DNA from: Amycolatopsis mediterranei | GTDB taxonomy: Bacteria > Actinomycetota > Actinomycetes > Mycobacteriales > Pseudonocardiaceae | DNA length: 64,000 nt | Reading direction: 5' to 3' | NCBI RefSeq assembly: GCF_026017845.1 | Contig: NZ_CP100416.1 | Span: 9,612,366 to 9,676,365, forward strand | In this document: positions 34,315 through 42,162 of the stretch, one piece after another | Position numbering within the stretch: the first letter of the stretch is position 1 | Layout: each line of letters starts with the position of its first letter | Notes under the pieces: model-generated | Seen by the model: only the letters and a program-made list of their open reading frames with translations | Told to the model about the DNA's origin: nothing | Database searches by the model: none | Translations under genes and position numbers: made by a program

Positions 34315-34997
34315 CGCGCACCCACCAGGCCGGTGTCCAGGCGCAGGCGCCCGTCGAGCAGCTCGATCCGGCGGGGCATGCCTGCCGCGATCTCGCGGTC
34401 GTGGGTGATCACGACGATCGTGGTGCCGCCGGTGGACAGCTCGCCCAGCAGCGAGAGCACCGAAGCGCCGGTGCCGGTGTCGAGGTTGCCGGTCGGCTCG
34501 TCGGCCAGCAGGATCGCCGGGTCGTTGACCACCGCCCTGGCGATCGCGACGCGCTGGCGTTCGCCGCCGGAGAGCTCGCCGGGGCGGTGCCACGCCCGGT
34601 GCCCGAGCTTGACGCGGTCGAGCGCCGCCAGCGCCCGCGCCCGCCGCCGTCGCCGCGGCACCCCGGCGTAGAGCAGGCCGGTGCACACGTTGTCCACCGC
34701 ACTCATCCCTTCGTCGAGGAAGAACTGCTGGAACACGAACCCGATCCAGCGCGACCGCAGCGCCGAGACCTTGCGGTCGGGCAGCGCGGCGACGTCGTGG
34801 CCGCGCAGCTCCACCCGGCCCGACGACGGCCGGTCCAGCGTGCCCATCAGGTGCAGCAGGGTGGACTTGCCGGACCCGGACGGCCCGACGATCGCCACCA
34901 TCTCGCCGTCTTCCAGCGAGAGCGAGACGCCGTCGAGCGCGGCGACCTCGCCGGGGTAGGTGCGCGTGACCTCGTGCACGCGCAGCACGGGCGTCAC
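34311..34997 (-). CDS. ABC transporter ATP-binding protein, MacB/LolD type
   Basis: A 228-residue ATPase: Walker A VGPSGSGKSTLLHLM, Q-loop FVFQQFFLDE, signature LSGGERQRVAIARA, Walker B ILLADEPTGNLD and H-loop VVITHD. DEPTGNLD and the Q-loop context place it with LolD/MacB ATPases that drive mechanotransmission rather than ordinary transport. The GTG start overlaps the stop of the upstream membrane-fusion protein gene (GTGA). Confidence 0.94.
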   Translation of the reverse strand: MTPVLRVHEVTRTYPGEVAALDGVSLSLEDGEMVAIVGPSGSGKSTLLHLMGTLDRPSSGRVELRGHDVAALPDRKVSALRSRWIGFVFQQFFLDEGMSAVDNVCTGLLYAGVPRRRRRARALAALDRVKLGHRAWHRPGELSGGERQRVAIARAVVNDPAILLADEPTGNLDTGTGASVLSLLGELSTGGTTIVVITHDREIAAGMPRRIELLDGRLRLDTGLVGAR

Positions 34998-36103
34998 GAC
35001 GTCGTCACCACCCGCATGCCCGCGGCCAGGCCGGTGCCGGTGACCTCGACCTTCCCGCCGCTGAACAGTCCCGTTTGGACAGCGATCAGCCGGCGTTGCC
35101 CGTTCTCGTCGACCTCGACCGCATACCCGCCTTCGGCGAGGGCGAGCAGCGCGCCGACCGGGACCGCGAGCACGCCGTGGCGGACGTCCTTGGTGAACCG
35201 GACGGTGGCCGGGGCCGAGTCAAGGCCACCGGCGGCGGCCGGGTCGTCGAGCCGGACGGTCACCGTGATCTTCGGCTTGCCGTCGTCCTGGCCCGCCTGG
35301 TCCTTGCCCTCGACGGCGGTCCGCCCGACGTCGGTGATCGTGCCCTGCGTCGTCTTCCCGTTGATCGTCACCGACGCTTTCGCGCCCTGCTGGGCGAGGC
35401 CCTGCTTGGCCGCGTCGAGCTTCACCTGGACCGACCGGACGGTGCCGGTCGTCTTGAGCACCTCGCCCTGGGCCGGCGAGCCGAGCTTGGCCTGGACGGC
35501 CGACACCCGCAGTTCGCCCGTGGCCAGCACGACGGCACCCTGGCCGAACGCGCCGGTCTGCTCCAGGCCGAGGGACTTCTGCCACTTCTTCAGCGCGGCC
35601 GCCGTCGCCGCGGTGAACTTCTTGTCCGGTGTGCCGAACCCGCCGAAGCCGCACGCCTTGAGGTTCTCCTCCAGCTGCTTGACGTCGGCGCCGTCGTCCA
35701 CGCCGGTGGCGAGGTCGCGGTAGAACGGCAGCGTGCCGTAGAACAGCGGCACCGGCTTCGCGTCCACCCCGTACACCGCCTGGCAGCGGGTCAGGGTGGC
35801 GCCGGCGTCCGGCAGCGACGTGACGGTGCCGGGCTTGCGGCCCTGGACGAGAGACTCGTCGCCGTAGCCGAGGGTGCCGTCGGCCTCTTCTTCCTCGCTC
35901 AAGTCGGTCTTGGCCACCTCCGCGGTCTCGACGGCGGGTGGCGCGGCCTCCTTGACCGGCGTCGCGCTCGACACCCGCGTCAGGAGCACGACGGAGCCGG
36001 TGCCCAGCACCACGACCAGGACGGCGATCGCGACGAACCAGCGCGTCCGGCCACGACGGCGCGGTTGGCCGTGCGCCACTTCGGTCACTTCCCGAATGGT
36101 CAT
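34994..36103 (-). CDS. Membrane-fusion (HlyD/MacA-like) protein with peptidoglycan-binding domain
   Basis: A 369-residue periplasmic-adaptor-type protein. One N-terminal helix (WFVAIAVLVVVLGTGSVVLL) anchors it. A domain from about residue 130 to 190, with LEENLKACGFGG and FTAATAAALKKWQKSLGL, is a PG_binding_1 motif that could hold the complex to the cell wall. After that come barrel-sandwich elements (GEVLKTTGTVRSVQVKL) and a C-terminal barrel ending VPVGALLALAEGGYAVEV. It pairs with the MacB-type ATPase and permease. ATG 36103 overlaps the lipoprotein stop (ATGA). Confidence 0.88.
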   Translation of the reverse strand: MTIREVTEVAHGQPRRRGRTRWFVAIAVLVVVLGTGSVVLLTRVSSATPVKEAAPPAVETAEVAKTDLSEEEEADGTLGYGDESLVQGRKPGTVTSLPDAGATLTRCQAVYGVDAKPVPLFYGTLPFYRDLATGVDDGADVKQLEENLKACGFGGFGTPDKKFTAATAAALKKWQKSLGLEQTGAFGQGAVVLATGELRVSAVQAKLGSPAQGEVLKTTGTVRSVQVKLDAAKQGLAQQGAKASVTINGKTTQGTITDVGRTAVEGKDQAGQDDGKPKITVTVRLDDPAAAGGLDSAPATVRFTKDVRHGVLAVPVGALLALAEGGYAVEVDENGQRRLIAVQTGLFSGGKVEVTGTGLAAGMRVVTTS

Positions 36104-36642
36104 TTCGCGGCCTCGGCGCGGCCGGCCATGCCCATGCCGCACGCCTTCGCGGCTTCTTCGAACTTCTTCGGGTCGTCTCCGACCTTGCCGGCCCGCAGCC
36201 CGCCCTTGCCGCTCGGGTCCGGATCGGGCATGTCGATGCCGTGCTCGCGCATGCACTTGGCGTCCTTGCGCATCTTGTCGAGTTCCTCGGCGCTCGGCGG
36301 CTTCATCTCGCCGCCGTTGGGCATGAAGTGCTTGCACGCGTTCTGGGCGGCGTCGAGCTTCGAGGTGTCGCCGTCCTTGTCACCCAAGGTGATCGCCATG
36401 CCTCCGCCGTCGCCGGCCGGCTTCGGGTCGGGCATGTCGACGCCGTGCTCGCGCATGCACTTGGCGAAGTCCCGCATCTTGTCCTCGTCGCTCTTGCCGC
36501 TGTTGTCGGCGGCGGTGGGGCCGCCCGACTTGGGCGGCGTCGAGATCGAGGCGACCTTCGACCCGTCGTCGGTCTTCGCGCCGCAACCCCCGAGCAGCAG
36601 GGCCGCCCCGAGCGCCGCGACGACGGCTATCCGTGTCCGCAT
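36100..36642 (-). CDS. Lipoprotein with two KCMREHG repeats
   Basis: A 180-residue predicted lipoprotein, first gene of the efflux operon. The signal is MRTRIAVVAALGAALLLGGC with lipidated Cys20. Two copies of a Cys-Met-Arg-Glu-His-Gly motif occur: FAKCMREHGVDMPDP and DAKCMREHGIDMPDP, each followed by a later single Cys (NACKHFMP and KACGMGM). The paired Cys, Met and His residues could bind a soft metal such as copper, but this is inference. I do not recognise a named family beyond this repeat, which I have seen beside actinobacterial MacB systems. Confidence 0.82.
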   Translation of the reverse strand: MRTRIAVVAALGAALLLGGCGAKTDDGSKVASISTPPKSGGPTAADNSGKSDEDKMRDFAKCMREHGVDMPDPKPAGDGGGMAITLGDKDGDTSKLDAAQNACKHFMPNGGEMKPPSAEELDKMRKDAKCMREHGIDMPDPDPSGKGGLRAGKVGDDPKKFEEAAKACGMGMAGRAEAAK

Positions 36643-36703
36643 GGCTCGAACTCCTTTCGTCCGGATGGGCTTCAGGTCTACGGATCGGGGGATTCGGGGG
36701 CGC

Positions 36704-36733
36704 TAAGCGACGTCGCTTATGCGGTCCTTATGG
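36704..36733. promoter_or_regulatory. 16-bp palindrome and direct repeat in a divergent promoter region
   Basis: TAAGCGACGTCGCTTA (36704-36719) is a perfect palindrome. CTTATG at 36717 and again at 36728 is an 11-bp-spaced direct repeat, the spacing usual for OmpR-class regulators. Both lie between the lipoprotein/efflux operon and the response regulator gene, so the OmpR-type protein encoded next is the obvious candidate binder. Confidence 0.55.
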
Positions 36734-36755
36734 CCCGCCTGCGCAGACTGGACCG

Positions 36756-37418
36756 GTGCGGGTGCTGGTGGTGGAGGACGAGCGGTTGCTGGCCGACTCG
36801 GTCGCGGAGGGACTGCGGCGCTTTTCGATGGCCGTCGACGTCTGTTACGACGGCGAGCAGGCCATGGAACGCGTCGGCGTGCACGGCTACGACGTCGTGG
36901 TGCTCGACCGTGACCTGCCGAAGGTGCACGGTGACGACGTCTGCGCCGCCGTGGTCCGGGCGGGCGGCGAGGCGCGCGTGCTGATGCTGACCGCGGCCGC
37001 CGACGTCACCGACCGGGTCGCCGGCCTGGGCCTCGGCGCCGACGACTACCTGACGAAGCCGTTCGCGTTCGCCGAGCTGGTCGCCCGGGTCCAAGCGCTC
37101 TCGCGGCGCGCCCGGCCGGCGCTGCCGCCGGTGCTGGAACGCGACGGCGTCGTGCTCGACCTGCCGCGGCACCAGGCCGCCCGCGACGGGCGGTTCCTGC
37201 TGCTCTCCCCGAAGGAGTTCGCCGTGCTGGAGGTGCTGATGCGGGCCGAGGGCACGGTGGTGAGCGCGGAGGACTTGCTGGAAAAGGCGTGGGACGAGCA
37301 CGCGGACCCGTTCACCAACGCGGTGCGCGTCGCGGTGATGACGTTGCGGCGCAAGCTGGGCGACCCGCCGGTGATCGAGACCGTGCCGGGCGCCGGCTAC
37401 CGGTTCGGCACGCCGTGA
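36756..37418 (+). CDS. Response regulator, OmpR/PhoB type
   Basis: A 220-residue OmpR-class regulator. The receiver has VVEDERLLADSV, phospho-Asp in VVVLDRDLPKVHG, Thr in MLTAAADV and Lys in DDYLTKPFAF. The C-terminal winged helix contains LLLSPKEFAVLEVLMR, then VRVAVMTLRRKLGDPPVIET, VPGAGYRFG. I chose GTG 36756 (MRVLVVEDE), as upstream in-frame sequence lies in the promoter region. It overlaps the kinase gene by GTGA and is divergent from the efflux operon it likely controls. Confidence 0.94.
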   Translation: MRVLVVEDERLLADSVAEGLRRFSMAVDVCYDGEQAMERVGVHGYDVVVLDRDLPKVHGDDVCAAVVRAGGEARVLMLTAAADVTDRVAGLGLGADDYLTKPFAFAELVARVQALSRRARPALPPVLERDGVVLDLPRHQAARDGRFLLLSPKEFAVLEVLMRAEGTVVSAEDLLEKAWDEHADPFTNAVRVAVMTLRRKLGDPPVIETVPGAGYRFGTP

Positions 37419-38563
37419 ACGGCTTTTCCGTCCGCGCGAAGCTCACCGCCTGGTACGGCGCGCTGTTCCTGCTCGCCGGGCTGGTGCTCGTGGTGATCAA
37501 CTACCTGCTGGTGCAGAGCACGCTGCCGGACCCGGCCCGGGTCGCCTTGTCGACGGTCGGCTCGGCCGACCTGACCTACGGCGTCCCGGCGGAGACGGCG
37601 CCTGCGGCCGGCGTCACGATGCAGCTGGTCAGCGGCTCGCTCGACGAATACCGCTCCTCGACGTTGTCGACGTTGCTGGTCGGCTCGGCGATCGCGCTGG
37701 TGGCGACGGCGGCGCTGGCCGTGTTGTTCGGCTGGCTGATGGCGGGCCGCGCGCTGCGGCCGCTGCACGACATCACGTCGGCCGCCCGCCGGCTGGAGGC
37801 GGGCAAGCTCGACCGGCGGATCCACCTCGAAGGACCACCGGACGAGCTGAAGGAGCTGGCCGACACGTTCGACGGCATGCTCGACCGGCTCGCGGAGTCG
37901 TTCGACAGCCAGAAGCGGTTCGTCGCGAACGCGTCCCACGAGCTCCGGACGCCCCTGGCGGTGCAGCGGACGCTGATCGAGGTGGCGATGGCCGACCCGG
38001 AGGTGCCACCGGAGCTGCGCAAGCTCGGCACGCACCTGCTCCACACCAACGAGCGCAGCGAGCGGATGATCGAGGGCCTGCTGGTCCTGGCCCGCAGCGA
38101 CCGCGGGCTGCAGTCGCGGGCACCGGTGCGCCTCGACGATGTCGCGGCATCGGTCGTCCGGGCCACGGCGGCCCAGGCTTCGGCGGCGGGCGTGACGGTC
38201 GAGACGCGGCTGCGGCCGCGCACGGTGGCGGGTGACCCGGTGCTCCTCGAGCGGCTGGTGACGAACCTGGTGGTCAACGCGATCACGTACAACGCTTCGG
38301 GCGGCTGGGCGTACGTCGAGGTGCGCGGCGACCCGGCCCTGGAGGTGCGGAACTCGGGATCGTCGGTACCGCCCGAGTCGGTACCGACGCTGTTCGAGCC
38401 GTTCCGCCGGCTGGCCGGCGCGGAGCGGACCGGGGACACGCGCAACGCGGGGCTGGGGTTGTCGATCGTCCGCTCGGTGGCCCAGGCCCACGGCGGCTAC
38501 GCGGAGGCCCAGCCCGGCCGGCGCGGGGGGCTCACGGTGACCGTCCGGCTGCCGCCTGCTTGA
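37415..38563 (+). CDS. Sensor histidine kinase (HAMP, HisKA)
   Basis: A 382-residue kinase partnering the preceding regulator. Two membrane helices (LTAWYGALFLLAGLVLVVI and STLLVGSAIALVATAALAVL) flank a short outer loop of about 65 residues. HAMP follows at GRALRPLHDITSAARRLEAG. The phospho-acceptor box is ANASHELRTPLAVQRT; ATPase motifs are TNLVVNAITYN and NAGLGLSIVRSVAQAHGG. The G1-box Asp-x-Gly is replaced by a shorter LEVRNSGSSV stretch, a common variation. The short outer loop suits a ligand presented at the membrane. Confidence 0.93.
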   Translation: MNGFSVRAKLTAWYGALFLLAGLVLVVINYLLVQSTLPDPARVALSTVGSADLTYGVPAETAPAAGVTMQLVSGSLDEYRSSTLSTLLVGSAIALVATAALAVLFGWLMAGRALRPLHDITSAARRLEAGKLDRRIHLEGPPDELKELADTFDGMLDRLAESFDSQKRFVANASHELRTPLAVQRTLIEVAMADPEVPPELRKLGTHLLHTNERSERMIEGLLVLARSDRGLQSRAPVRLDDVAASVVRATAAQASAAGVTVETRLRPRTVAGDPVLLERLVTNLVVNAITYNASGGWAYVEVRGDPALEVRNSGSSVPPESVPTLFEPFRRLAGAERTGDTRNAGLGLSIVRSVAQAHGGYAEAQPGRRGGLTVTVRLPPA

Positions 38564-38691
38564 GCGGACCGGTGGGATGGGGCGCGGGCGCCCGGCCGCG
38601 CCTTGTCCCAGTTCGGCCGGACCATTTCAAAGCCCACTCCGGCCGCCTTCTTGATCCACTCGATCGTGACTTTGCGTGCCCGGCGTGTCAC
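38497..38691 (-). other. Possible small open frame antisense to the kinase end
   Basis: A 64-codon frame from GTG 38691 has coding-like third-position GC in its first half and a plausible sequence (RKVTIEWIKKAAGVGFEMVR). It overlaps the kinase gene by 67 bp on the opposite strand and lacks a clear ribosome-binding site. It could be a small protein or a chance frame; I lean to chance. Confidence 0.2.
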
Positions 38692-38802
38692 CCCAATGCC
38701 GCTGACCTGGGTGGGTGAGGATGCGGAGGACCAAAATGAACAGTGGGCAGTTCGGTGCGGACTCGGCGCGCCTCGCACGTCAAGCCGACGCGCCGTTCTA
38801 AC

Positions 38803-38814
38803 GTGGGTACCCAC
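38803..38814. promoter_or_regulatory. 12-bp palindrome upstream of sepH
   Basis: GTGGGTACCCAC is a perfect palindrome 31 bp upstream of the sepH ATG and immediately after TTCTAAC, which could be a -10-like element. It is a candidate operator or promoter part; no factor is assigned. Confidence 0.35.
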
Positions 38815-38845
38815 AACGGTGAAGAAGATCGGGGAGGCGAGAACA

Positions 38846-39691
38846 ATGCGGGCGCTGCGAGTGGTCGGACTGCACGAGGACGGGAAGTCCATCGTGCTCG
38901 AAGACCCGGCGAGCCGTACTCGTTTCCTGCTCCCGGCTGATGAGCGACTGCGCGCGGCGGCGCGGGGTGACATCACCCGCCTCGGCCAGATCGAAATCGA
39001 GTTGGAGAGCCAGATGCGGCCACGCGAGATCCAGCAGCGCATCCGCGCCGGCGAGTCCGTCGAGCAGGTCGCCGCGAGCGCCGGTGTCTCGACGCAGCGC
39101 GTCGAGCGCTACGCCTACCCCGTCCTGCTCGAGCGGTCCCGGACCGCCGAGCTGGCGCAGAGCGCCCACCCGGTCCGCGAGGACGGCCCCGACGTGCAGA
39201 CGCTCGGCGAGGTCGTCGCGTACAGCTTCGGCGTCCGCGGCCACGACTACTCGCAGGCCACCTGGGACTCCTGGAAGGGCGACGACGGCCGCTGGGTCGT
39301 CGTGCTCCGCTGGAAGGCCGGGCGGTCGGACAACCGTGCGCACTGGGCGTTCTCGCCGGGCGCGCACGGCGGCACGGTGACGGCGCTGGACGAGAACGCC
39401 GAGGTCCTCCTCGACCCGAACGCCTACCGCGCCCCCCGCACGGTCCGCGCCCTGGCGCCGGCCCGCGAAACGGAGTTCCAGCCGACGCTGGATTCGGTGG
39501 CCCCGGAGCGCGCCGAGCTGCCGTCGGCCGAGCCGGACCCGGACGACGACACCCGCGAAATCCCGCGTGTCCCGGCGGACCCGGACGAGGACGCGGCAGT
39601 ACCGGAGCCACGGCCGAAGGCCAAGAAGAACCACCCGATCGTGCCGTCCTGGGAGGACGTGCTGCTCGGGGTCCGCTCGCAGCGCGGCTGA
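38846..39691 (+). CDS. sepH: Cell division protein SepH
   Basis: A 281-residue SepH (DUF3071), reported to bind and stimulate FtsZ assembly in Streptomyces and mycobacteria. The N-terminus MRALRVVGLHEDGKSIVLED through DERLRAAARGDITRLGQ is diagnostic. A helix-turn-helix follows in MRPREIQQRIRAGESVEQVA, then RVERYAYPVLLER. The C-terminal part is a Pro/Glu/Asp-rich linker (EPDPDDDTREIPRVP) with a short conserved tail VPSWEDVLLGVR. ATG 38846 follows a GGGGAGG site. serC lies upstream on the same strand, about 8.7 kb away. Confidence 0.95.
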   Translation: MRALRVVGLHEDGKSIVLEDPASRTRFLLPADERLRAAARGDITRLGQIEIELESQMRPREIQQRIRAGESVEQVAASAGVSTQRVERYAYPVLLERSRTAELAQSAHPVREDGPDVQTLGEVVAYSFGVRGHDYSQATWDSWKGDDGRWVVVLRWKAGRSDNRAHWAFSPGAHGGTVTALDENAEVLLDPNAYRAPRTVRALAPARETEFQPTLDSVAPERAELPSAEPDPDDDTREIPRVPADPDEDAAVPEPRPKAKKNHPIVPSWEDVLLGVRSQRG

Positions 39692-39698
39692 AGCCCCG

Positions 39699-40049
39699 CT
39701 AGTCCAGCCGCGCCGCGAGCGTCTTCGGCGCCACGAGCCGGTAGGCCTCCCGCACGATCCGGTCGATCTCGCCCCAATCGACGTCGACGTCCAGCCGCAC
39801 CCCCAGCCACCCGCGGTGCCCGACGTACGGCGGCCGGAAGAACCGGTCCGGCTCGGTGCGCACCAATTCCTCCTGCACCCCCGGCGGCGCCGGGCACCAG
39901 AACGCGAGCACGTCGTCGTGGTGGTGGTCGGCGAACATCACGAACGTCTTCTTGCCGCGCACGAACCACGTCGGCTCTCCGTGGCTCAGCCGCTCGCTCG
40001 TCTCCGGCAAGGCCAGGCACAACTTTCGCAAAGCGTCCAGCTGCTCCAT
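39699..40049 (-). CDS. MmcQ/YjbR family protein
   Basis: A 116-residue YjbR/CyaY-like protein. Family marks are LALPETSERLSHGEPTWFVRG near the start (seen here in two parts), KKTFVMFADHHHDD, and PPYVGHRGWLGVRLDVDVDW, ending with REAYRLVAPKTLAARLD. The fold is related to double-wing DNA-binding proteins, but function is unknown. It ends 7 bp from the sepH stop, so the two genes converge; it is divergent from the membrane protein at 40090. Confidence 0.9.
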   Translation of the reverse strand: MEQLDALRKLCLALPETSERLSHGEPTWFVRGKKTFVMFADHHHDDVLAFWCPAPPGVQEELVRTEPDRFFRPPYVGHRGWLGVRLDVDVDWGEIDRIVREAYRLVAPKTLAARLD

Positions 40050-40089
40050 CCCGTCAGGCTACGATGTCACGCTGAGGGAGGGATCGATC

Positions 40090-41523
40090 ATGCAGCGTGA
40101 CCGGCAGTCCTGGCTCGTCCGCTTCGGCGAGCTGAGGTACCGCGCGTTCAGCGGCGCCCCGGTGGCCGAAGTGGCGCCGGCGCAGTGGGGCCTCGACCCG
40201 GCGACCATCCGGCAGGCCGCGCACTCGCGCCGCTACCGCGAAACCGCGCCCAGCCACCCGGAATCCCTGCGGTTCGAGTTCGCCCCCGGGCTCTTCCCGC
40301 CGCCGTTCGACCGCGGGCCGGGCACGGACGCCGACCGCCGTCGGCTCGCGAAGCTGCTCAGCGGGCAGGAGCAGTTCTGGGCGAGTTCGCGCAGGCTGCG
40401 GCTCGGCCGCGACGACATCGGCAAGGCCGCGGCGGCGGCCGGGATGACCGTGGTCGCCGAAGCCGCCGACGCGACCGACCGGCTCCTGCTGCTGCGCCGG
40501 GCCGACCTGCCCGACGAAGAACTGCGGCCCCGCACGGCCGGACGCCGGCTCGACCTGAGCACCGTCCAATCCCTGGCCGGGGTCCTCGGCATCGCCGTGG
40601 TGACGGCCGGCACCTGGGTCGCGGCCACCGCCGAGCAGAAGTGGCCGCTCGTGCTGATTCCCGTTTCCCTGATCGCCGCGGTGGCGGCGCAGTTCCTGAT
40701 CCGCGCGATCGCCGGCCGGTCACCGCGCATGCCGTGGCTGGACGAGCCGTTCGACGGCAGTCCCCAGGTGATCGTGCTGCCGCCGCCGTCGGTGTCCGCC
40801 GAGCTGCTCGGCGAAGTCGCTTCACTCCATGGCTACTTCTCCGCCGGCCCGTGCGAGTCGACCCGCAACCACCTCGACCTCTTGTTCCGCAAGACCCGCC
40901 CCGGCCTGGTTTTCGGCACTCCGGCCCCGCGGATCACGCCGGCGTACGAGGTCCCGGCCGGTTCCCCGGACCGGGAACAGTGGCTGCGCAACCACCTCGA
41001 CGGCCGCGACGAGCTGTGGGTGAGCGTCCGGCACGCGAAGCTGCCGCCGGCCCGGATCGCCGAAATCGCGGGCGCCGAGGGGCTGCTCCCCGCCGCGGAA
41101 TTCGCCGACAGCACCGACCGGATCCTGCTGCTGCGGCGCGGATCGCCGGTCCCCGTGCGGAAGTTCCGGATGTCGTTCACCGGTTTCCTCGCCCCCGCGG
41201 GGTGGGCCGCGCTGTGCTTCGTCGGCGGTCTCGTGACGGCGACGCTGACCGGCGACGAGCGCATCGCCGCGATCGGTTTCGCCCTCACCGTGCTGGGAGT
41301 ACCACCGCTGCTGTGGGTGCTCCGGGCGTTCCCCCGCTCCGTCCGCGTCGGCTGGCTGGCGGGTGAGTTCGACGGCAGTTCCAGCGTGACGTTCTTCTCC
41401 GGCCAGTTCGCCGTCTCCCCCGAGCTGATCCGCCAGATCGCCGCGTTCCACGGCTACTACTTCCGCAGCCAGACGGCGACCAATGCCCAGGGCACGCTCG
41501 TGACCTACGCCAGGCTGCGCTAG
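40090..41523 (+). CDS. Membrane protein with internally duplicated soluble/TM modules
   Basis: A 477-residue protein not assigned to a known family. It reads as two similar halves. Module A at about residues 97-145 (LSGQEQFWASSRRLRLG to ATDRLLLLRR) resembles module A' at about 303-355 (LDGRDELWVSVRHAKLP to STDRILLLRR). Each is followed by a membrane hairpin (VLGIAVVTAGTWVAAT; GWAALCFVGGLVTATL), and then by modules B (LDEPFDGSPQVIVLPP) and B' (LAGEFDGSSSVTFFSG). Both soluble modules look like small helix-strand units, so the protein may have four copies of one unit. The ATG has weak upstream signals. It meets the DUF2537-like gene at a shared CTAG. Confidence 0.75.
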   Translation: MQRDRQSWLVRFGELRYRAFSGAPVAEVAPAQWGLDPATIRQAAHSRRYRETAPSHPESLRFEFAPGLFPPPFDRGPGTDADRRRLAKLLSGQEQFWASSRRLRLGRDDIGKAAAAAGMTVVAEAADATDRLLLLRRADLPDEELRPRTAGRRLDLSTVQSLAGVLGIAVVTAGTWVAATAEQKWPLVLIPVSLIAAVAAQFLIRAIAGRSPRMPWLDEPFDGSPQVIVLPPPSVSAELLGEVASLHGYFSAGPCESTRNHLDLLFRKTRPGLVFGTPAPRITPAYEVPAGSPDREQWLRNHLDGRDELWVSVRHAKLPPARIAEIAGAEGLLPAAEFADSTDRILLLRRGSPVPVRKFRMSFTGFLAPAGWAALCFVGGLVTATLTGDERIAAIGFALTVLGVPPLLWVLRAFPRSVRVGWLAGEFDGSSSVTFFSGQFAVSPELIRQIAAFHGYYFRSQTATNAQGTLVTYARLR

Positions 41524-42131
41524 AAAGCGATCACCAGCACGCCGATCCAGGCGATCACGACACCGCCCGCCGCGCCGTAGGCGGCCCAGCGCAGGATCGG
41601 GGTGCGGCGGATCAGCCACAGCGACGGCGTGATCCCGGCCGTCACGATCACCGAGGCCACCAGCGCCAGCCAGCCGCTGGTTTCGCGGGCCAGCGTCGAG
41701 GCCAGCGCCAGCATGGCGACGACGACCACGGCCGCGATGAACGCCGAGACGGTCAGCCCGGTCAGCCACGGCGTCGGCTCGCCGGGCGCGCCAGGCGGCC
41801 CGAGCACCGCGCGGACGAACCGGTAGCCGGGTTCGGTGGGCGGCGGGGGCGGCTCGACGACCGTGTCTTCGCCGGTCACCGGATCCACGAACCGGACGGT
41901 CGTGCCCATCACCGAGGCCAGGCGGGCGGCCAGCTGGCGGCCGCGCTGCGAGACGACCGCGCCCGCCTCCGCCCCGGGATCGGCGGTGACCGCGGAGGCC
42001 ACGCGCGCCCACTCGTGCAGGGCCCGCGCCAGGTCGGCGCCGATCGCGAGCTTGTGCGGGTCCACCTCACGCGCGTGCTCCCCGCCCGGGCCGGCCAGCA
42101 CGGCGCGCTCGCCGCGGATCCGCAGCTCCAT
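41520..42131 (-). CDS. DUF2537-like membrane protein
   Basis: A 203-residue protein. The cytoplasmic N-terminus MELRIRGERAVLAGPGGEHA through DPHKLAIGADLARALHEWARVA suits what I remember of DUF2537. A Pro-rich link (VEPPPPPTEPGYRF) leads to three or four helices. Its TM tail has TAGITPSLWLIRRTPILRWA, similar to the VLGVPPLLWVLRAFPRSVRV segment of the convergent neighbour. Function is unknown. Stops of both genes use one CTAG (41520-41523). Confidence 0.78.
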   Translation of the reverse strand: MELRIRGERAVLAGPGGEHAREVDPHKLAIGADLARALHEWARVASAVTADPGAEAGAVVSQRGRQLAARLASVMGTTVRFVDPVTGEDTVVEPPPPPTEPGYRFVRAVLGPPGAPGEPTPWLTGLTVSAFIAAVVVVAMLALASTLARETSGWLALVASVIVTAGITPSLWLIRRTPILRWAAYGAAGGVVIAWIGVLVIAF

Positions 42132-42162
42132 GGTGCCCCTTTCCGCCTCGGAGGACAGAACT

